From: Prevotellaceae bacterium
Lineage (GTDB): Bacteria > Bacteroidota > Bacteroidia > Bacteroidales > UBA932
Assembly (NCBI GenBank): GCA_031258195.1
Contig: JAIRNF010000002.1
Coordinates: 1-41,421 of the forward strand
Reading direction: 5' to 3'
DNA: 41,421 nt
Positions 1 to 7,556 of the stretch are shown piece after piece. Made by a program: the position numbers and the translations under genes. The notes beneath the pieces were generated by a model that was not told the DNA's origin, did no database searches, and worked only from the letters and a program-made list of their open reading frames with translations. Within the stretch, counting starts at the first letter, position 1. Every line of letters starts with the position of its first letter.

Positions 1-81
1 CATGTCGGCGGGGAATAAGCCTACGGCGCTCATACCGGCCGATTCGGTTACGCGAAACGGCTCTTATGCTATTTCTATCTG

Positions 82-108
82 GGGGGCGCTAAAAAGCCCC
101 CTGTTCTT
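82..108 (+). terminator. Hairpin with T-rich tail, possible terminator
   Basis: A six-base GC stem (82-87 with 96-101) closes an eight-base loop and is followed on the plus strand by a T-rich stretch. It could end a plus-strand transcript entering from outside the window. No gene could be assigned to bases 1-108; the open frame there on either strand shows no recognisable family. Confidence 0.4.
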
Positions 109-321
109 TTATATACCGAGAATAAAGTTTTTAGGTACAATTCGTTTTTTTAACTCGCGCGAATTGTTTTTGCGATTATATAAATACTCGCTCAACTCCT
201 CCAATACATCCTCAAATGACGTGTCGTTCTTCTCATCCCTCGCATCCTCCAATTTCTCTAGCCTTCTATACAGCTTTTCCGCACTATCATAATTTCTCCT
301 GCCCTCAGCCTCTTTAATCAT
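109..321 (-). CDS. Small charged protein, possible UVR-like helical motif
   Basis: This 70-residue ORF begins with an ATG directly after, and in the same frame as, the stop codon of the truncated MATE reading frame. It is highly charged and predicted helical. Residues 1-26 (MIKEAEGRRNYDSAEKLYRR and following) resemble the short UvrB/UvrC-type UVR motif, in which a Tyr/Phe-x-x-A core is followed by an L-x-x-x-x-x-x-L helix. The C-terminus is basic. There is no signal peptide or membrane segment. It may be the tail of a gene joined to the MATE fragment by deletion, or a small stand-alone gene. Function is not known. Confidence 0.4.
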   Translation of the reverse strand: MIKEAEGRRNYDSAEKLYRRLEKLEDARDEKNDTSFEDVLEELSEYLYNRKNNSRELKKRIVPKNFILGI

Positions 322-525
322 TTATGTTCCGGTAGTAAAACCGAAACCTAGCATAAAGAGCGTGAAAAAATAGATGCTACCAACAGCCGAAGCACCTAGC
401 TCAGTCTCGCCAACCTGGCTTAAAAAGAACGTATCAGTAAGACCAATGATATTCTGTGCCGGAAAGCTCAAAATAATTGGAACCGATACTTTCCGTATAC
501 GAGAATAGCTCGGGCGTTGCTCCAT
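322..525 (-). pseudogene. MATE-family efflux transporter, N-terminal fragment
   Basis: The 67 residues match the start of bacterial MATE (multidrug and toxin extrusion) transporters. A short cytoplasmic head leads into a first membrane helix with the typical AQNIIGLTDTFFLSQVGE segment, then a second helix ending GFGFTTGT. Family members run to about 440 residues with twelve helices and normally continue with a Q-I-x-I-x-RRNGE segment; here TAA follows at once. The remaining ten helices are not found in the window. The upstream side carries a copy of a dispersed repeat (573-650). Interpreted as a pseudogene left by a deletion. Confidence 0.75.
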
Positions 526-572
526 GAAAGTATAATGTAAATGTATAAAACTTATAAATAAATTCAGACAAG

Positions 573-650
573 GATATAAAGAACAAAGGAAATTTAGCGG
601 TAATAAATAGAAAGTCTTTGTCCTTTTGTCTTAAGTCTTTACTCGATAAA
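573..650. repeat. Dispersed repeat family B, copy 1
   Basis: The segment carries GATATAAAGAACAAAG at one end and CTTTGTCCTTTTGTCTTAAG then TCTTT at the other. Nearly the same two blocks, in the same order and at similar spacing, occur at 26808-26880. The two ends can pair imperfectly (AAAGAACAAAGG with TCTTTGTCCTTT). It lies between the MATE fragment and dnaJ. Confidence 0.5.
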
Positions 651-735
651 AAGTATGCGAAAGTACGACACTATATTCAAACAAAAATATTTGCGGGCAA
701 ATTTTAATTCCGCTTTACAATAGAATATAAATTAA

Positions 736-763
736 GAAAGCGGAATCAACTTATTCCGCTTTC
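736..763 (-). terminator. dnaJ terminator
   Basis: A perfect 11-bp stem (736-746 with 753-763) with a six-base loop lies 23 bases beyond the dnaJ stop codon. On the minus strand it is followed by a T/A-rich tail, as expected for a Rho-independent terminator. Confidence 0.75.
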
Positions 764-785
764 ATTATATATAAAAACCGAACTT

Positions 786-1940
786 TTATATGTAGCCCAG
801 ATTTTGTAATGCGCGTTTCTTATCGTTGCTGTCGGGTTTTGGCTTAAAATTTTCCGATTTTGCGAGCTGTTCGAGCAGCTCTTTTTCTTTTTTATCAAGC
901 TTACGAGGAGTCCAAACGTTAACAACCGCCAATAAATCGCCGGTACCATATCCGTTCACATCCGGTAATCCTTTACCGCGTAAGCGTAGCACTTTTCCCG
1001 ATTGTGTACCGGGTTCGACTTTAATCTTAGCTTTTCCATCAACTGTCGGAATTTCAATTGTAACTCCCAATGCAGCATCGGCAACGCTTACAAAGGCGTT
1101 GTGAATAAGGTCTGTTCCGTTACGAATAAGATCTTCGTCCCTTATTTCCTCAATTTGTACAAGTAGATTACCGTTTACGCCACCATGACGAGCGGCATTT
1201 CCTTTACCTGAAACGGTTAGTACCATTCCCTCTTCCACTCCGGCAGGTATTTTAAAGCTGATTTCCTCCTCTTTATTTACAACACTTTCTCCATGACAAA
1301 CAGGGCAAGGGTTAGCTATAATTTTGCCATCGCCATGACAAGTAGGGCATGTCGAAGAAGTCTGCATTTGCCCTAAAATCGTATTCGTAACTCTAGTTAC
1401 TTGACCAGTTCCATGGCATGTGTTACAAGTAGTATAGCTATTCTTATCTTTTGCACCCGTTCCGTCGCAAGTGCCGCAAGCTACTTTTCTATTCAGCTTA
1501 ATTTTTTTTTCAACGCCATGGGCAATTTCTTGCAAGTTCAGCTTAATGCGGATACGCATATCCGCGCCCCTATTTACACGTTGGGCAGAACCGCTTCCGC
1601 CAAATCCAAAGCCGCTGCCAAAACCTCCAAAGTTAAAGTGTCCACCGAAAATATCGCCAAATTGAGAAAAGATATCCTCCATGCTAAAACCGCCCGCACC
1701 GCCGCCTGAGGCACCGCTCATTCCGGCATGACCGAACTGATCGTATCTAGCCTTTTTATCCGGATTGCTAAGCACATCGTAAGCTTCGGCTGCTTCTTTA
1801 AACTTTTCTTCGGTGTCCTTATCATCCGGATTTTTATCGGGGTGATATTTTAAAGCCATCTGGCGGTAGGCTTTCTTTATTTCGTCGGCACTGGCATTTT
1901 TACTAACGCCCAGCACTTCGTAGTAATCGCGTTTTGACAT
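786..1940 (-). CDS. dnaJ: Chaperone protein DnaJ (Hsp40)
   Basis: Co-chaperone that delivers unfolded proteins to DnaK and stimulates its ATPase through the J-domain. The 384 residues have the full type I layout. The J-domain is residues 1-70 with the HPD tripeptide at 33-35. The Gly/Phe-rich linker is about 76-118. Four CxxCxGxG-type zinc repeats start at C155, C172, C198 and C212, followed by the C-terminal substrate-binding domain. Length is normal for the family. It lies 54 bases downstream of grpE on the same strand and is probably co-transcribed with it; a strong hairpin terminator follows. DnaK is not in the window. Confidence 0.97.
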   Translation of the reverse strand: MSKRDYYEVLGVSKNASADEIKKAYRQMALKYHPDKNPDDKDTEEKFKEAAEAYDVLSNPDKKARYDQFGHAGMSGASGGGAGGFSMEDIFSQFGDIFGGHFNFGGFGSGFGFGGSGSAQRVNRGADMRIRIKLNLQEIAHGVEKKIKLNRKVACGTCDGTGAKDKNSYTTCNTCHGTGQVTRVTNTILGQMQTSSTCPTCHGDGKIIANPCPVCHGESVVNKEEEISFKIPAGVEEGMVLTVSGKGNAARHGGVNGNLLVQIEEIRDEDLIRNGTDLIHNAFVSVADAALGVTIEIPTVDGKAKIKVEPGTQSGKVLRLRGKGLPDVNGYGTGDLLAVVNVWTPRKLDKKEKELLEQLAKSENFKPKPDSNDKKRALQNLGYI

Positions 1941-1994
1941 TGTATGGTTTTACTTGCTTCGAGTGTGTGTGTATTGGTTATCGGCTCATATGTA

Positions 1995-2576
1995 TTATTC
2001 GCCAATTATTACTTTTGCGTGTCGAATAACTTTATCGTTAAGCCTATATCCTTTCTGAATTACATCAACAATTTTACCTTTCAGCTTCTTTTCGGGAGCA
2101 GGGATTGTAGTAACGGCATCGTGGTTATCCGTATCTAGCTCTAATCCTAACGCTTCGATTTCCGCTACTCCCTTTTGCCTAAGAAGTTGAATCAGCTTAT
2201 TGTGAATTAACGAAATACCTTCGCGTACTACCTTAATATCCTCGGCTGTTCCCATGGCTTGGGCATTTCTATCTAAATCGTCGAGAATAGGAAGTAAGCC
2301 CGCAATTACATCTTCGCCGCCATATTTCATCATTTCCATACGCTCTTTAAGCGTACGCTTACGGTAGTTGTCAAATTCGGCAGCTAGACGCATGTATTTG
2401 TCATTGGCTTCTGCCAATTTTTCCTCTATTTTAGTTGACAAACCTGCCGAATTTTCAGTATTATCGGCGGCTGTTTCTATATTCTGTTCAGCATTTTGTT
2501 CTTCTGATGGCTGTGTATTTTCTTGATTTTCAGCATTCATTTCTTCATCGCCATTATGTTGATGTTCTTTTTTCAT
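1995..2576 (-). CDS. grpE: Nucleotide exchange factor GrpE
   Basis: GrpE releases ADP from DnaK. The N-terminus is acidic and Gln/Asn/Glu-rich and disordered. It leads into the long coiled coil (about 50-95, with the family signature AEFDNYRKRT) and the C-terminal beta domain containing the V-x-x-V-x-Q-K-G-Y segment. A frame extending to 2648 exists, but the extra 24 residues are encoded partly by a perfect hairpin. The ATG at 2574-2576 (MKKEHQHNGDEEMN) gives a normal length of about 193 residues and is preferred. It heads the grpE-dnaJ pair. Confidence 0.93.
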   Translation of the reverse strand: MKKEHQHNGDEEMNAENQENTQPSEEQNAEQNIETAADNTENSAGLSTKIEEKLAEANDKYMRLAAEFDNYRKRTLKERMEMMKYGGEDVIAGLLPILDDLDRNAQAMGTAEDIKVVREGISLIHNKLIQLLRQKGVAEIEALGLELDTDNHDAVTTIPAPEKKLKGKIVDVIQKGYRLNDKVIRHAKVIIGE

Positions 2577-2613
2577 TACCGTACTTATATTTTTTATAAG
2601 TATCAATACAAAA

Positions 2614-2643
2614 AATTTGCCACGTTGTATAACGTGGCAAATT
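2614..2643 (-). promoter_or_regulatory. Perfect 13-bp hairpin upstream of grpE, attenuator-like
   Basis: A perfect 13-bp stem (2614-2626 with 2631-2643) and a four-base loop. On the minus strand it runs straight into TTTTTTG, the shape of an intrinsic terminator, 37 bases before the grpE ATG. No minus-strand gene lies upstream for it to terminate, so a leader attenuator or regulator-binding palindrome is possible. It does not match the CIRCE operator of HrcA. A weaker 7-bp hairpin (2583-2601) lies between it and the start codon. Confidence 0.5.
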
Positions 2644-2649
2644 GTCATT

Positions 2650-2950
2650 TTGTTTGATTACTTGCTTAGCAATTAATCCATTCGCCACAAGATATTTTGC
2701 ACATAGAAAAGCGTAAGGGAATTTATTCATGGTCGGTGATACTAATAGCGAGAAAGAGGGCTGGGTTTTCTGATTTTTCTTATTAAGATATCGTACTATC
2801 GTGAGATATAGCGAGGTTCGTTATTATTCGGAGGAAGAAATAATGGTGGCCTTTCAGCTATTTGTTATTTTTGAAGTTAGGCGGAGAAAAAAGAGAGGTT
2901 TGAAAGCTTATGTGGGCTAAAATAAAAAATCGAATGTCCATAAGATAAAG
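2650..2950. other. Intergenic region without recognisable gene
   Basis: About 300 bases between the divergent grpE and WG-repeat genes. No open frame of convincing composition and no TAnnTTTG box were seen on either strand. It presumably holds the two divergent promoters. Confidence 0.5.
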
Positions 2951-3388
2951 ATGGATAAACAAAAAAATAAAAAGAAATCTGCCGCTATTACGGTATCCGA
3001 AACGCGAAAATTAGTAGCGACAGAGAGTAATGGCAAATGGGGGTTTTTAGATGCGGAAACAGAAGAAGAAGTCGCGCCGTTCATATATGATTATGCGCAT
3101 TCCTTTTCTGTTGGATTGGCATTAGTCCGGCTAAATGGTTGGTGGGGATATGTTGATAAAGCCGGGAGAGAAGTTATTCCGCGCATATATAATCCGGCAT
3201 ACTCGTTTACCAAAACGGGATTGGCAGCAGTATGTACAGAGGGTAAATACGGTTTTATAAACCGGACAGGAGAAGCGGTCATTCCTCTTATATATGATGC
3301 CCGCTATTTCAATAAGGATGGTAAAGCGAAGGTTAAGCTTGGCGGTGAAACTTTTTTTATAGATGTGAATGGAAATCGTGTTGAATAA
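2951..3388 (+). CDS. WG-repeat protein
   Basis: The 145 residues contain three consecutive WG-type repeats. In each, a K-[WY]-G-[FY]-[LIV] start is followed by a turn and a P-x-I-Y-[DN] ending, at about residues 29-52, 64-88 and 97-122. A degenerate fourth lies at the C-terminus (G-x-x-x-F-F-I-D-x-N-G). WG repeats form beta-propeller-like or solenoid surfaces and are common in Bacteroidetes; their partners are usually unknown. There is no signal peptide, so it is probably cytoplasmic. The Lys-rich N-terminus (KQKNKKK) is followed by a Ser/Thr stretch. The DUF1905 gene starts two bases after its stop, so the two are almost certainly co-transcribed. Confidence 0.8.
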   Translation: MDKQKNKKKSAAITVSETRKLVATESNGKWGFLDAETEEEVAPFIYDYAHSFSVGLALVRLNGWWGYVDKAGREVIPRIYNPAYSFTKTGLAAVCTEGKYGFINRTGEAVIPLIYDARYFNKDGKAKVKLGGETFFIDVNGNRVE

Positions 3389-3390
3389 AT

Positions 3391-3702
3391 ATGGAAAATG
3401 TGGGAATAAAATATAGGTTCTCCGCAAAAGTCTGGCGCTATTCGTCGACGGGCGGAACGGGAGGTTGGTGGATTGTCCGCTTTCCGAAGGAATTGGCTAA
3501 AGAAATAAGAGAAAACCTTAAATGTTTGGAAGAAGGTTGGGGACGATTGAAAATAACGGCTAAAATCGGCGACAGCCAATGTCAAACCGCAATCCGGTTC
3601 GACAGGAAGCGCGATACTTATTTACTTCCACTCAAAGCGGAAATCAAGAAAAAGGAAGCTATAGAAATCGGTAAAGAAGAGAACGTTATAATCTGGATTT
3701 AA
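3391..3702 (+). CDS. DUF1905 family protein
   Basis: The 103 residues match the DUF1905 (AF2212-like) beta-barrel fold. An F-x-A-x-V-W start is followed by GGTGGWWIVRFPKELAKEIR, a G-W-G-R-x-x-[IV]-x-A-x-I-G-x-x-x-x-x-T-x-[IL] centre, and the terminal YLLPLKAEIKKKE segment. The family is widespread and biochemically uncharacterised. The gene starts two bases after the WG-repeat gene, implying one transcript and possibly linked roles. A repeat element (3709-3884) that can fold into a large hairpin follows and may serve as terminator between this gene and convergent murA. Confidence 0.88.
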   Translation: MENVGIKYRFSAKVWRYSSTGGTGGWWIVRFPKELAKEIRENLKCLEEGWGRLKITAKIGDSQCQTAIRFDRKRDTYLLPLKAEIKKKEAIEIGKEENVIIWI

Positions 3703-3708
3703 GAAAAT

Positions 3709-3884
3709 AATAAGCGGTTTTGTCGTCATTCCGACCAAAGGGGAGGAATCTTCTGAAAAGTAGCAACGCGCTCGACTATTTGGTAGTTAATCGTAAATAA
3801 AATCATTATGCTGCTATTCACGAGATGTCTCGACAGGCTCGACATGACGCGCTGGATTTTGACATACCCTCTTCCGGGCTTATT
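3709..3884 (+). repeat. Dispersed palindromic repeat family A, copy 1
   Basis: The core (3724-3849) starts CGTCATTCCGACC and ends TCGACATGACG, so its ends are imperfectly inverted. It is flanked by short inverted arms (3709-3715 with 3878-3884, seven bases). The same core ends occur at 37262-37329 and, inverted, at 40815-40901. It lies between convergent genes, a position suited to a bidirectional terminator or a MITE/REP-like element. Confidence 0.75.
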
Positions 3885-3900
3885 AAGATTACTGTTCGAT

Positions 3901-5217
3901 TTACTGACAATCGTCTATTCTTTTAATTTGAGCACCTAAGGCGTTAAGGCGGGTGTCTATATTCTGGTACCCTCTGTCTATTTGCTCAATATTATGAATA
4001 ACGCTGGTACCTTCGGCAGACATGGCCGCAATTAGCAGCGCTACCCCGGCACGAATATCGGGCGAAGACATGCGCGACGCGCGCAAACACATTTGGTGGT
4101 TAAGTCCTACGACCGTTGCGCGGTGCGGATCGCATAGAATAATCTGCGCGCCCATATCAATCAGCTTATCGACGAAAAATAGACGGCTTTCGAACATCTT
4201 TTGATGTATAAGTACCGTACCTTTTGCCTGTGTCGCGACAACTAAAAACACGCTAAGTAAATCGGGTGTAAGTCCGGGCCAAGGAGCATCTGCAATGGTC
4301 ATTATAGAGCCATCGATAAACGATTCGATTTCATAATGGTTTTGTTGAGGAATGTGAAGATCATCACCGCGTTGATCTACAATAACTCCTAAACGACGAA
4401 ATTGTGCCGGGATAATGCCTAGATTCTCAATAGACGCGTTTTTAATGGTCAGCTCGCTACGGGTCATGGCAGCCATACCTATAAAGCTACCCACCTCAAT
4501 CATATCGGGTAGCATGGTGTGCTCCGTACCTCCAAGATATTCTACACCTTCAATTACGAGCATATTTGATGCAATACCAGATATCTTGGCGCCCATACGC
4601 GCCAGCATCTTACAAAGCTGTTGCAAGTATGGTTCACATGCGGCATTATATATAGTAGTAGTCCCCTTTGCCATTACAGCCGCCATCACAACGTTGGCTG
4701 TACCTGTTACCGACGCTTCGTCGAGCAGCATATAAGTTCCTTTCAGCTTGTCGCCTGTAACGCTATAGAAGTTGCTGTTAACATCAAAATCAAATTCGGC
4801 GCCTAGCGTCTCAAAGCCAATAAAGTGCGTATCTAACCTACGACGTCCGATTTTATCTCCGCCTGGGCGAGGGATGTATCCTTTACCAAAACGAGCTAGC
4901 AGCGGACCAACAATCATTATAGAGCCGCGTAGTGCAGAAGCCGTTTTGCGAAACTCTTCGGTTTGCATATAGTCGAAATCAACCTCTTTTGCTTCAAAGC
5001 CGTACGAACCTTCGCCCGATTTTTCAACCTCAACGCCCAGCTTCGCAAGTAGCTTAATAAGGTTATTAACATCAAGAATATCGGGAATGTTATGTATCGT
5101 AACCTTTTCGGGGGTTAACAGTACCGCGCATAGTATTTGTAATGCCTCGTTCTTGGCGCCCTGTGGAGTAATTTCCCCTTTAAGACGGGTTCCTCCCTTG
5201 ATTTCGAATGTAGCCAT
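3901..5217 (-). CDS. murA: UDP-N-acetylglucosamine 1-carboxyvinyltransferase MurA
   Basis: First committed step of peptidoglycan synthesis: transfer of enolpyruvate from PEP to UDP-GlcNAc in the cytoplasm. The 438 residues have the two inside-out alpha/beta domains of the EPSP synthase fold. K22-N23 (GAKNEAL) bind substrate. The mobile loop reads RPGGDKIGRRRLDTH, so the residue at the E. coli Cys115 position is Asp121. Cys-to-Asp at this site is known from Mycobacterium and Chlamydia, keeps activity and gives intrinsic fosfomycin resistance. The start codon lies 34 bases after the stop of the upstream HARE-HTH gene on the same strand. Confidence 0.97.
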   Translation of the reverse strand: MATFEIKGGTRLKGEITPQGAKNEALQILCAVLLTPEKVTIHNIPDILDVNNLIKLLAKLGVEVEKSGEGSYGFEAKEVDFDYMQTEEFRKTASALRGSIMIVGPLLARFGKGYIPRPGGDKIGRRRLDTHFIGFETLGAEFDFDVNSNFYSVTGDKLKGTYMLLDEASVTGTANVVMAAVMAKGTTTIYNAACEPYLQQLCKMLARMGAKISGIASNMLVIEGVEYLGGTEHTMLPDMIEVGSFIGMAAMTRSELTIKNASIENLGIIPAQFRRLGVIVDQRGDDLHIPQQNHYEIESFIDGSIMTIADAPWPGLTPDLLSVFLVVATQAKGTVLIHQKMFESRLFFVDKLIDMGAQIILCDPHRATVVGLNHQMCLRASRMSSPDIRAGVALLIAAMSAEGTSVIHNIEQIDRGYQNIDTRLNALGAQIKRIDDCQ

Positions 5218-5251
5218 GAGTAGTTATATATTAATGATGCGATTATTGTTA

Positions 5252-6184
5252 CTATCTAATTATTTTTTCTAATAGATTTTCATCTAGAATTTTATCATAT
5301 TTTTCTTTTCTAATTTCGTTACTCTTGAGGTCATTCCTAATTCTTTTTACGAATAAATTAAAGTCTTTATTCATTACGGTTAGTTTGTTTATGGTTTCCC
5401 AGTCTAAATTTTCCCGTGTTTTAGCCGGAAATTTTATCATACTAGAGTTGGGTTCTTCTATATCAAGTTTAATTACTCCAACGCCAAAGGAGCTGGATAG
5501 TCTCGCGAGTTCGGAAAGGAAGTCTTCGTTTTCAGATATTTCAGCGGCAACTAAATAGGTTTCATTTGCCCATGATGAGTTTGATACAGTTTGAAAAAAA
5601 CTTTCTCTTAAGTTGGATAAATTTATTTCCTTTTTTAATTCAAAGGATAAAAATTTAACGGAAGTATTTCCTATAGCGGAACTTAGCTCTAAAACCTCAT
5701 TACCCCATTTGTCGATAGGAAAAATACAACCGACTATATCCGGATGTACCCATTCTCCAAAACTTTTTTTATCAGATGTACTATGATTTATTGTTTTACA
5801 ATAGCAGTTTAGGGTGTAAAAAGCAAAATGAGCCAAAAAAGGATGTAAATCTTTTTCCAAGAAATTTTTAGAAGGAAGTTTTAAAATATCTGTTTCTTCT
5901 TCTGTTTTTCCTTCTTCATATTCTCTAAAATCTATGTTATATTTTTTATTTTTTAAGTAGAATCTTTTTGGCCTCTTTCCAATTGCTTTAAATACAGAAT
6001 CAGGATCATCGCGAGATATTTCATATAATCTAGCACCTAATGTAGCCCAAGGAGTTTTACCTGTACTATTTAATTTCTTATCAAGATGAAGGTCAATAGC
6101 GATTTTCCATATTTCATTTGTTGTCAATGGTTTATCTGCTTGATTTAAGATGTACTCAGCCAGTTCGTGAAAAGTCATAAACAT
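5252..6184 (-). CDS. HARE-HTH protein with PD-(D/E)XK nuclease-like domain (HrgA/COG2958-like)
   Basis: The 310 residues have two parts. Residues about 3-78 form a HARE-type winged helix (TFHELAEYIL, PLTTNEIWKIA, TPWATLGARLYE, RFYLK), a module found in restriction systems and eukaryotic chromatin factors and proposed to read modified DNA. Residues about 107-240 resemble the HrgA/COG2958 group: EKDLHPFLAHFAF, GEWVHPDIVG, then SFELKKEI. P148-D149 and E182-x-K184 have the spacing of a PD-(D/E)XK nuclease core. No methyltransferase gene is adjacent. The gene is visibly more AT-rich than murA and dinB, hinting at acquisition. An alternative ATG lies two codons downstream. Domain assignments are by eye. 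Confidence 0.7.
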   Translation of the reverse strand: MFMTFHELAEYILNQADKPLTTNEIWKIAIDLHLDKKLNSTGKTPWATLGARLYEISRDDPDSVFKAIGKRPKRFYLKNKKYNIDFREYEEGKTEEETDILKLPSKNFLEKDLHPFLAHFAFYTLNCYCKTINHSTSDKKSFGEWVHPDIVGCIFPIDKWGNEVLELSSAIGNTSVKFLSFELKKEINLSNLRESFFQTVSNSSWANETYLVAAEISENEDFLSELARLSSSFGVGVIKLDIEEPNSSMIKFPAKTRENLDWETINKLTVMNKDFNLFVKRIRNDLKSNEIRKEKYDKILDENLLEKIIR

Positions 6185-6215
6185 AAAGTAAAATATTCGT
6201 TTTATAGTATATATA

Positions 6216-6223
6216 CAAAAATA
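6216..6223 (-). promoter_or_regulatory. Candidate -7 box for the HARE-HTH gene
   Basis: On the minus strand this reads TATTTTTG, matching TAnnTTTG, 32 bases before the start. A TTTG (6238-6241) lies upstream but only 14 bases away, shorter than the usual spacing of about 19-21, so support is weak. Confidence 0.3.
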
Positions 6224-6295
6224 CGTTTAATTTCTGTCAAATCACAGCCCATTGCTTTAACAAGTCTATGTTTAAGATTAGATTTGCGGAAGAAT

Positions 6296-7375
6296 ATGCA
6301 AGAAGAGGAAAAATACACGCGAAAGATAATTCATGTAGATATGGATGCCTTTTACGCTTCGGTCGAACAGCGTGATAATCCCGATTTGCGAGGCAAGCCT
6401 GTTGCTGTTGGGTGGGATGCCAGCAGGGGAGTAGTTGCCGCCGCCAGCTACGAGGCTCGTAAGTATGGTGTACGGTCTGCCATGTCGAGCGTACAGGCAA
6501 AACGCCTGTGTTCCGATCTTATTTTCGTTCGTTCTCGTTTCGATTTGTATAAAGAAATATCACGGCATATCCGTAGCGTCTTTTTCGAATATACCGATTT
6601 GGTAGAACCTCTATCGTTAGATGAGGCATTTTTAGACGTTACCCGTAATAAATTAGGACTACCGTCTGCCACACTTATCGCGAAAGAAATTCGTAAACGG
6701 ATATGGGAGGAAACGCGGCTAACGGCGTCGGCTGGAGTATCGTTTAATAAGTTTTTGGCAAAGCTGGCATCGGATATGAATAAGCCTAACGGGATGAAGG
6801 TTATAAAGCCGGGAGAAGAGGCGGAATTACTTAAAAATCTACAGGTAGATAAGTTTTATGGTATCGGTCCTAATACGGCAGAGCGCATGCACGCGTACGG
6901 ACTACACACGGGAGGCGACTTACGGCGGCAAAGCATTACGTCGCTCACGCGTATGTTTGGCAAGCAAGGCGAATACTACTACAATATTTGCAGAGGCATT
7001 GATGATAGAGATGTTAACCCTGAAAGGGAAAGAAAATCGGTTGGAACCGAACGAACTTACGAAAAAGACCTGATTACAAATTTTGAACGTGTTGCCGAGC
7101 TATATAGGCTTGCTGTGGAGCTGATGGAACGTTTAAGGGAAGTTGGCTTTAAGGGGAAAACGCTTACGTTAAAGATAAAATTCCACAACCACGAACAGCA
7201 TACGCATAGCCATACGGACTCGCGTTACTTCGATAACTTTGATTTTTTGCTGCAAAAAGCAAAAAAACTACTGGCAGGTATGTCGTTAGAAAGACGTAGC
7301 ATTCGTTTAATGGGCTTAACCGTATCAAATCCCATTAGTGGAGAGCGTCCTGTTCAGCTTACCATTGATTTTTAG
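6296..7375 (+). CDS. dinB: DNA polymerase IV (Y family)
   Basis: Translesion polymerase that copies past damaged bases without proofreading. With ATG at 6296 the protein has 359 residues, normal for the family, and starts close to the first catalytic motif. The first metal-binding motif is VDMDAFYASVE (D15, D17). The second is SLDEAFLDVT (D109-E110). A helix-hairpin-helix segment (YGIGPNTAERM) marks the thumb, and the little-finger domain follows from about 240. The last residues, QLTIDF, resemble a beta-clamp-binding motif. A longer frame back to 6167 overlaps the divergent gene's start and adds residues unlike the family, so it is not used. Confidence 0.95.
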   Translation: MQEEEKYTRKIIHVDMDAFYASVEQRDNPDLRGKPVAVGWDASRGVVAAASYEARKYGVRSAMSSVQAKRLCSDLIFVRSRFDLYKEISRHIRSVFFEYTDLVEPLSLDEAFLDVTRNKLGLPSATLIAKEIRKRIWEETRLTASAGVSFNKFLAKLASDMNKPNGMKVIKPGEEAELLKNLQVDKFYGIGPNTAERMHAYGLHTGGDLRRQSITSLTRMFGKQGEYYYNICRGIDDRDVNPERERKSVGTERTYEKDLITNFERVAELYRLAVELMERLREVGFKGKTLTLKIKFHNHEQHTHSHTDSRYFDNFDFLLQKAKKLLAGMSLERRSIRLMGLTVSNPISGERPVQLTIDF

Positions 7376-7525
7376 CTCGCCTAATCTGCTTTCGATCGAA
7401 CTTACTAATGATTTCCAAAAACATGTCATATCTGTCATAAATGGAAATTCATCCTTCTTGGTTGTTGTATCTTGCGCTTCCATTTCGGTAAGTACGTCGA
7501 TGTTGTTTAAGTTGTCCATAATCAA
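7325..7525 (-). CDS. Small hypothetical protein overlapping the dinB 3' end
   Basis: A 66-residue ORF in antisense overlap with the last 51 bases of dinB. The composition is protein-like: an acidic N-terminal half, then an aromatic-containing segment (MTCFWKSLVSSIESRLGEL) that could form an amphipathic helix. A TAAATTTG box lies 32 bases upstream. A second ATG two codons in is an equally good start. No family recognised and no signal peptide. It could still be spurious because of the overlap. Confidence 0.35.
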   Translation of the reverse strand: MIMDNLNNIDVLTEMEAQDTTTKKDEFPFMTDMTCFWKSLVSSIESRLGELKINGKLNRTLSTNGI

Positions 7526-7556
7526 ATAATTAAAATGTTATACTAATCTGATGACA

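Noticed and set aside
2-292. Plus-strand open frame of 96 codons at the window start
   Set aside because: Most of it lies opposite the minus-strand 70-residue ORF, it crosses a GC hairpin, and its composition is Ser/Phe/Leu-rich as expected for a shadow frame.
2614-2643. CIRCE operator upstream of grpE
   Set aside because: The palindrome does not contain TTAGCACTC/GAGTGCTAA and its loop is four, not nine, bases.
2577-2648. Upstream extension of GrpE
   Set aside because: The added residues are encoded by a perfect hairpin and are unlike GrpE N-termini.
6167-6295. Upstream extension of DinB
   Set aside because: It overlaps the divergent HARE-HTH gene start; family members begin a few residues before the first catalytic motif.
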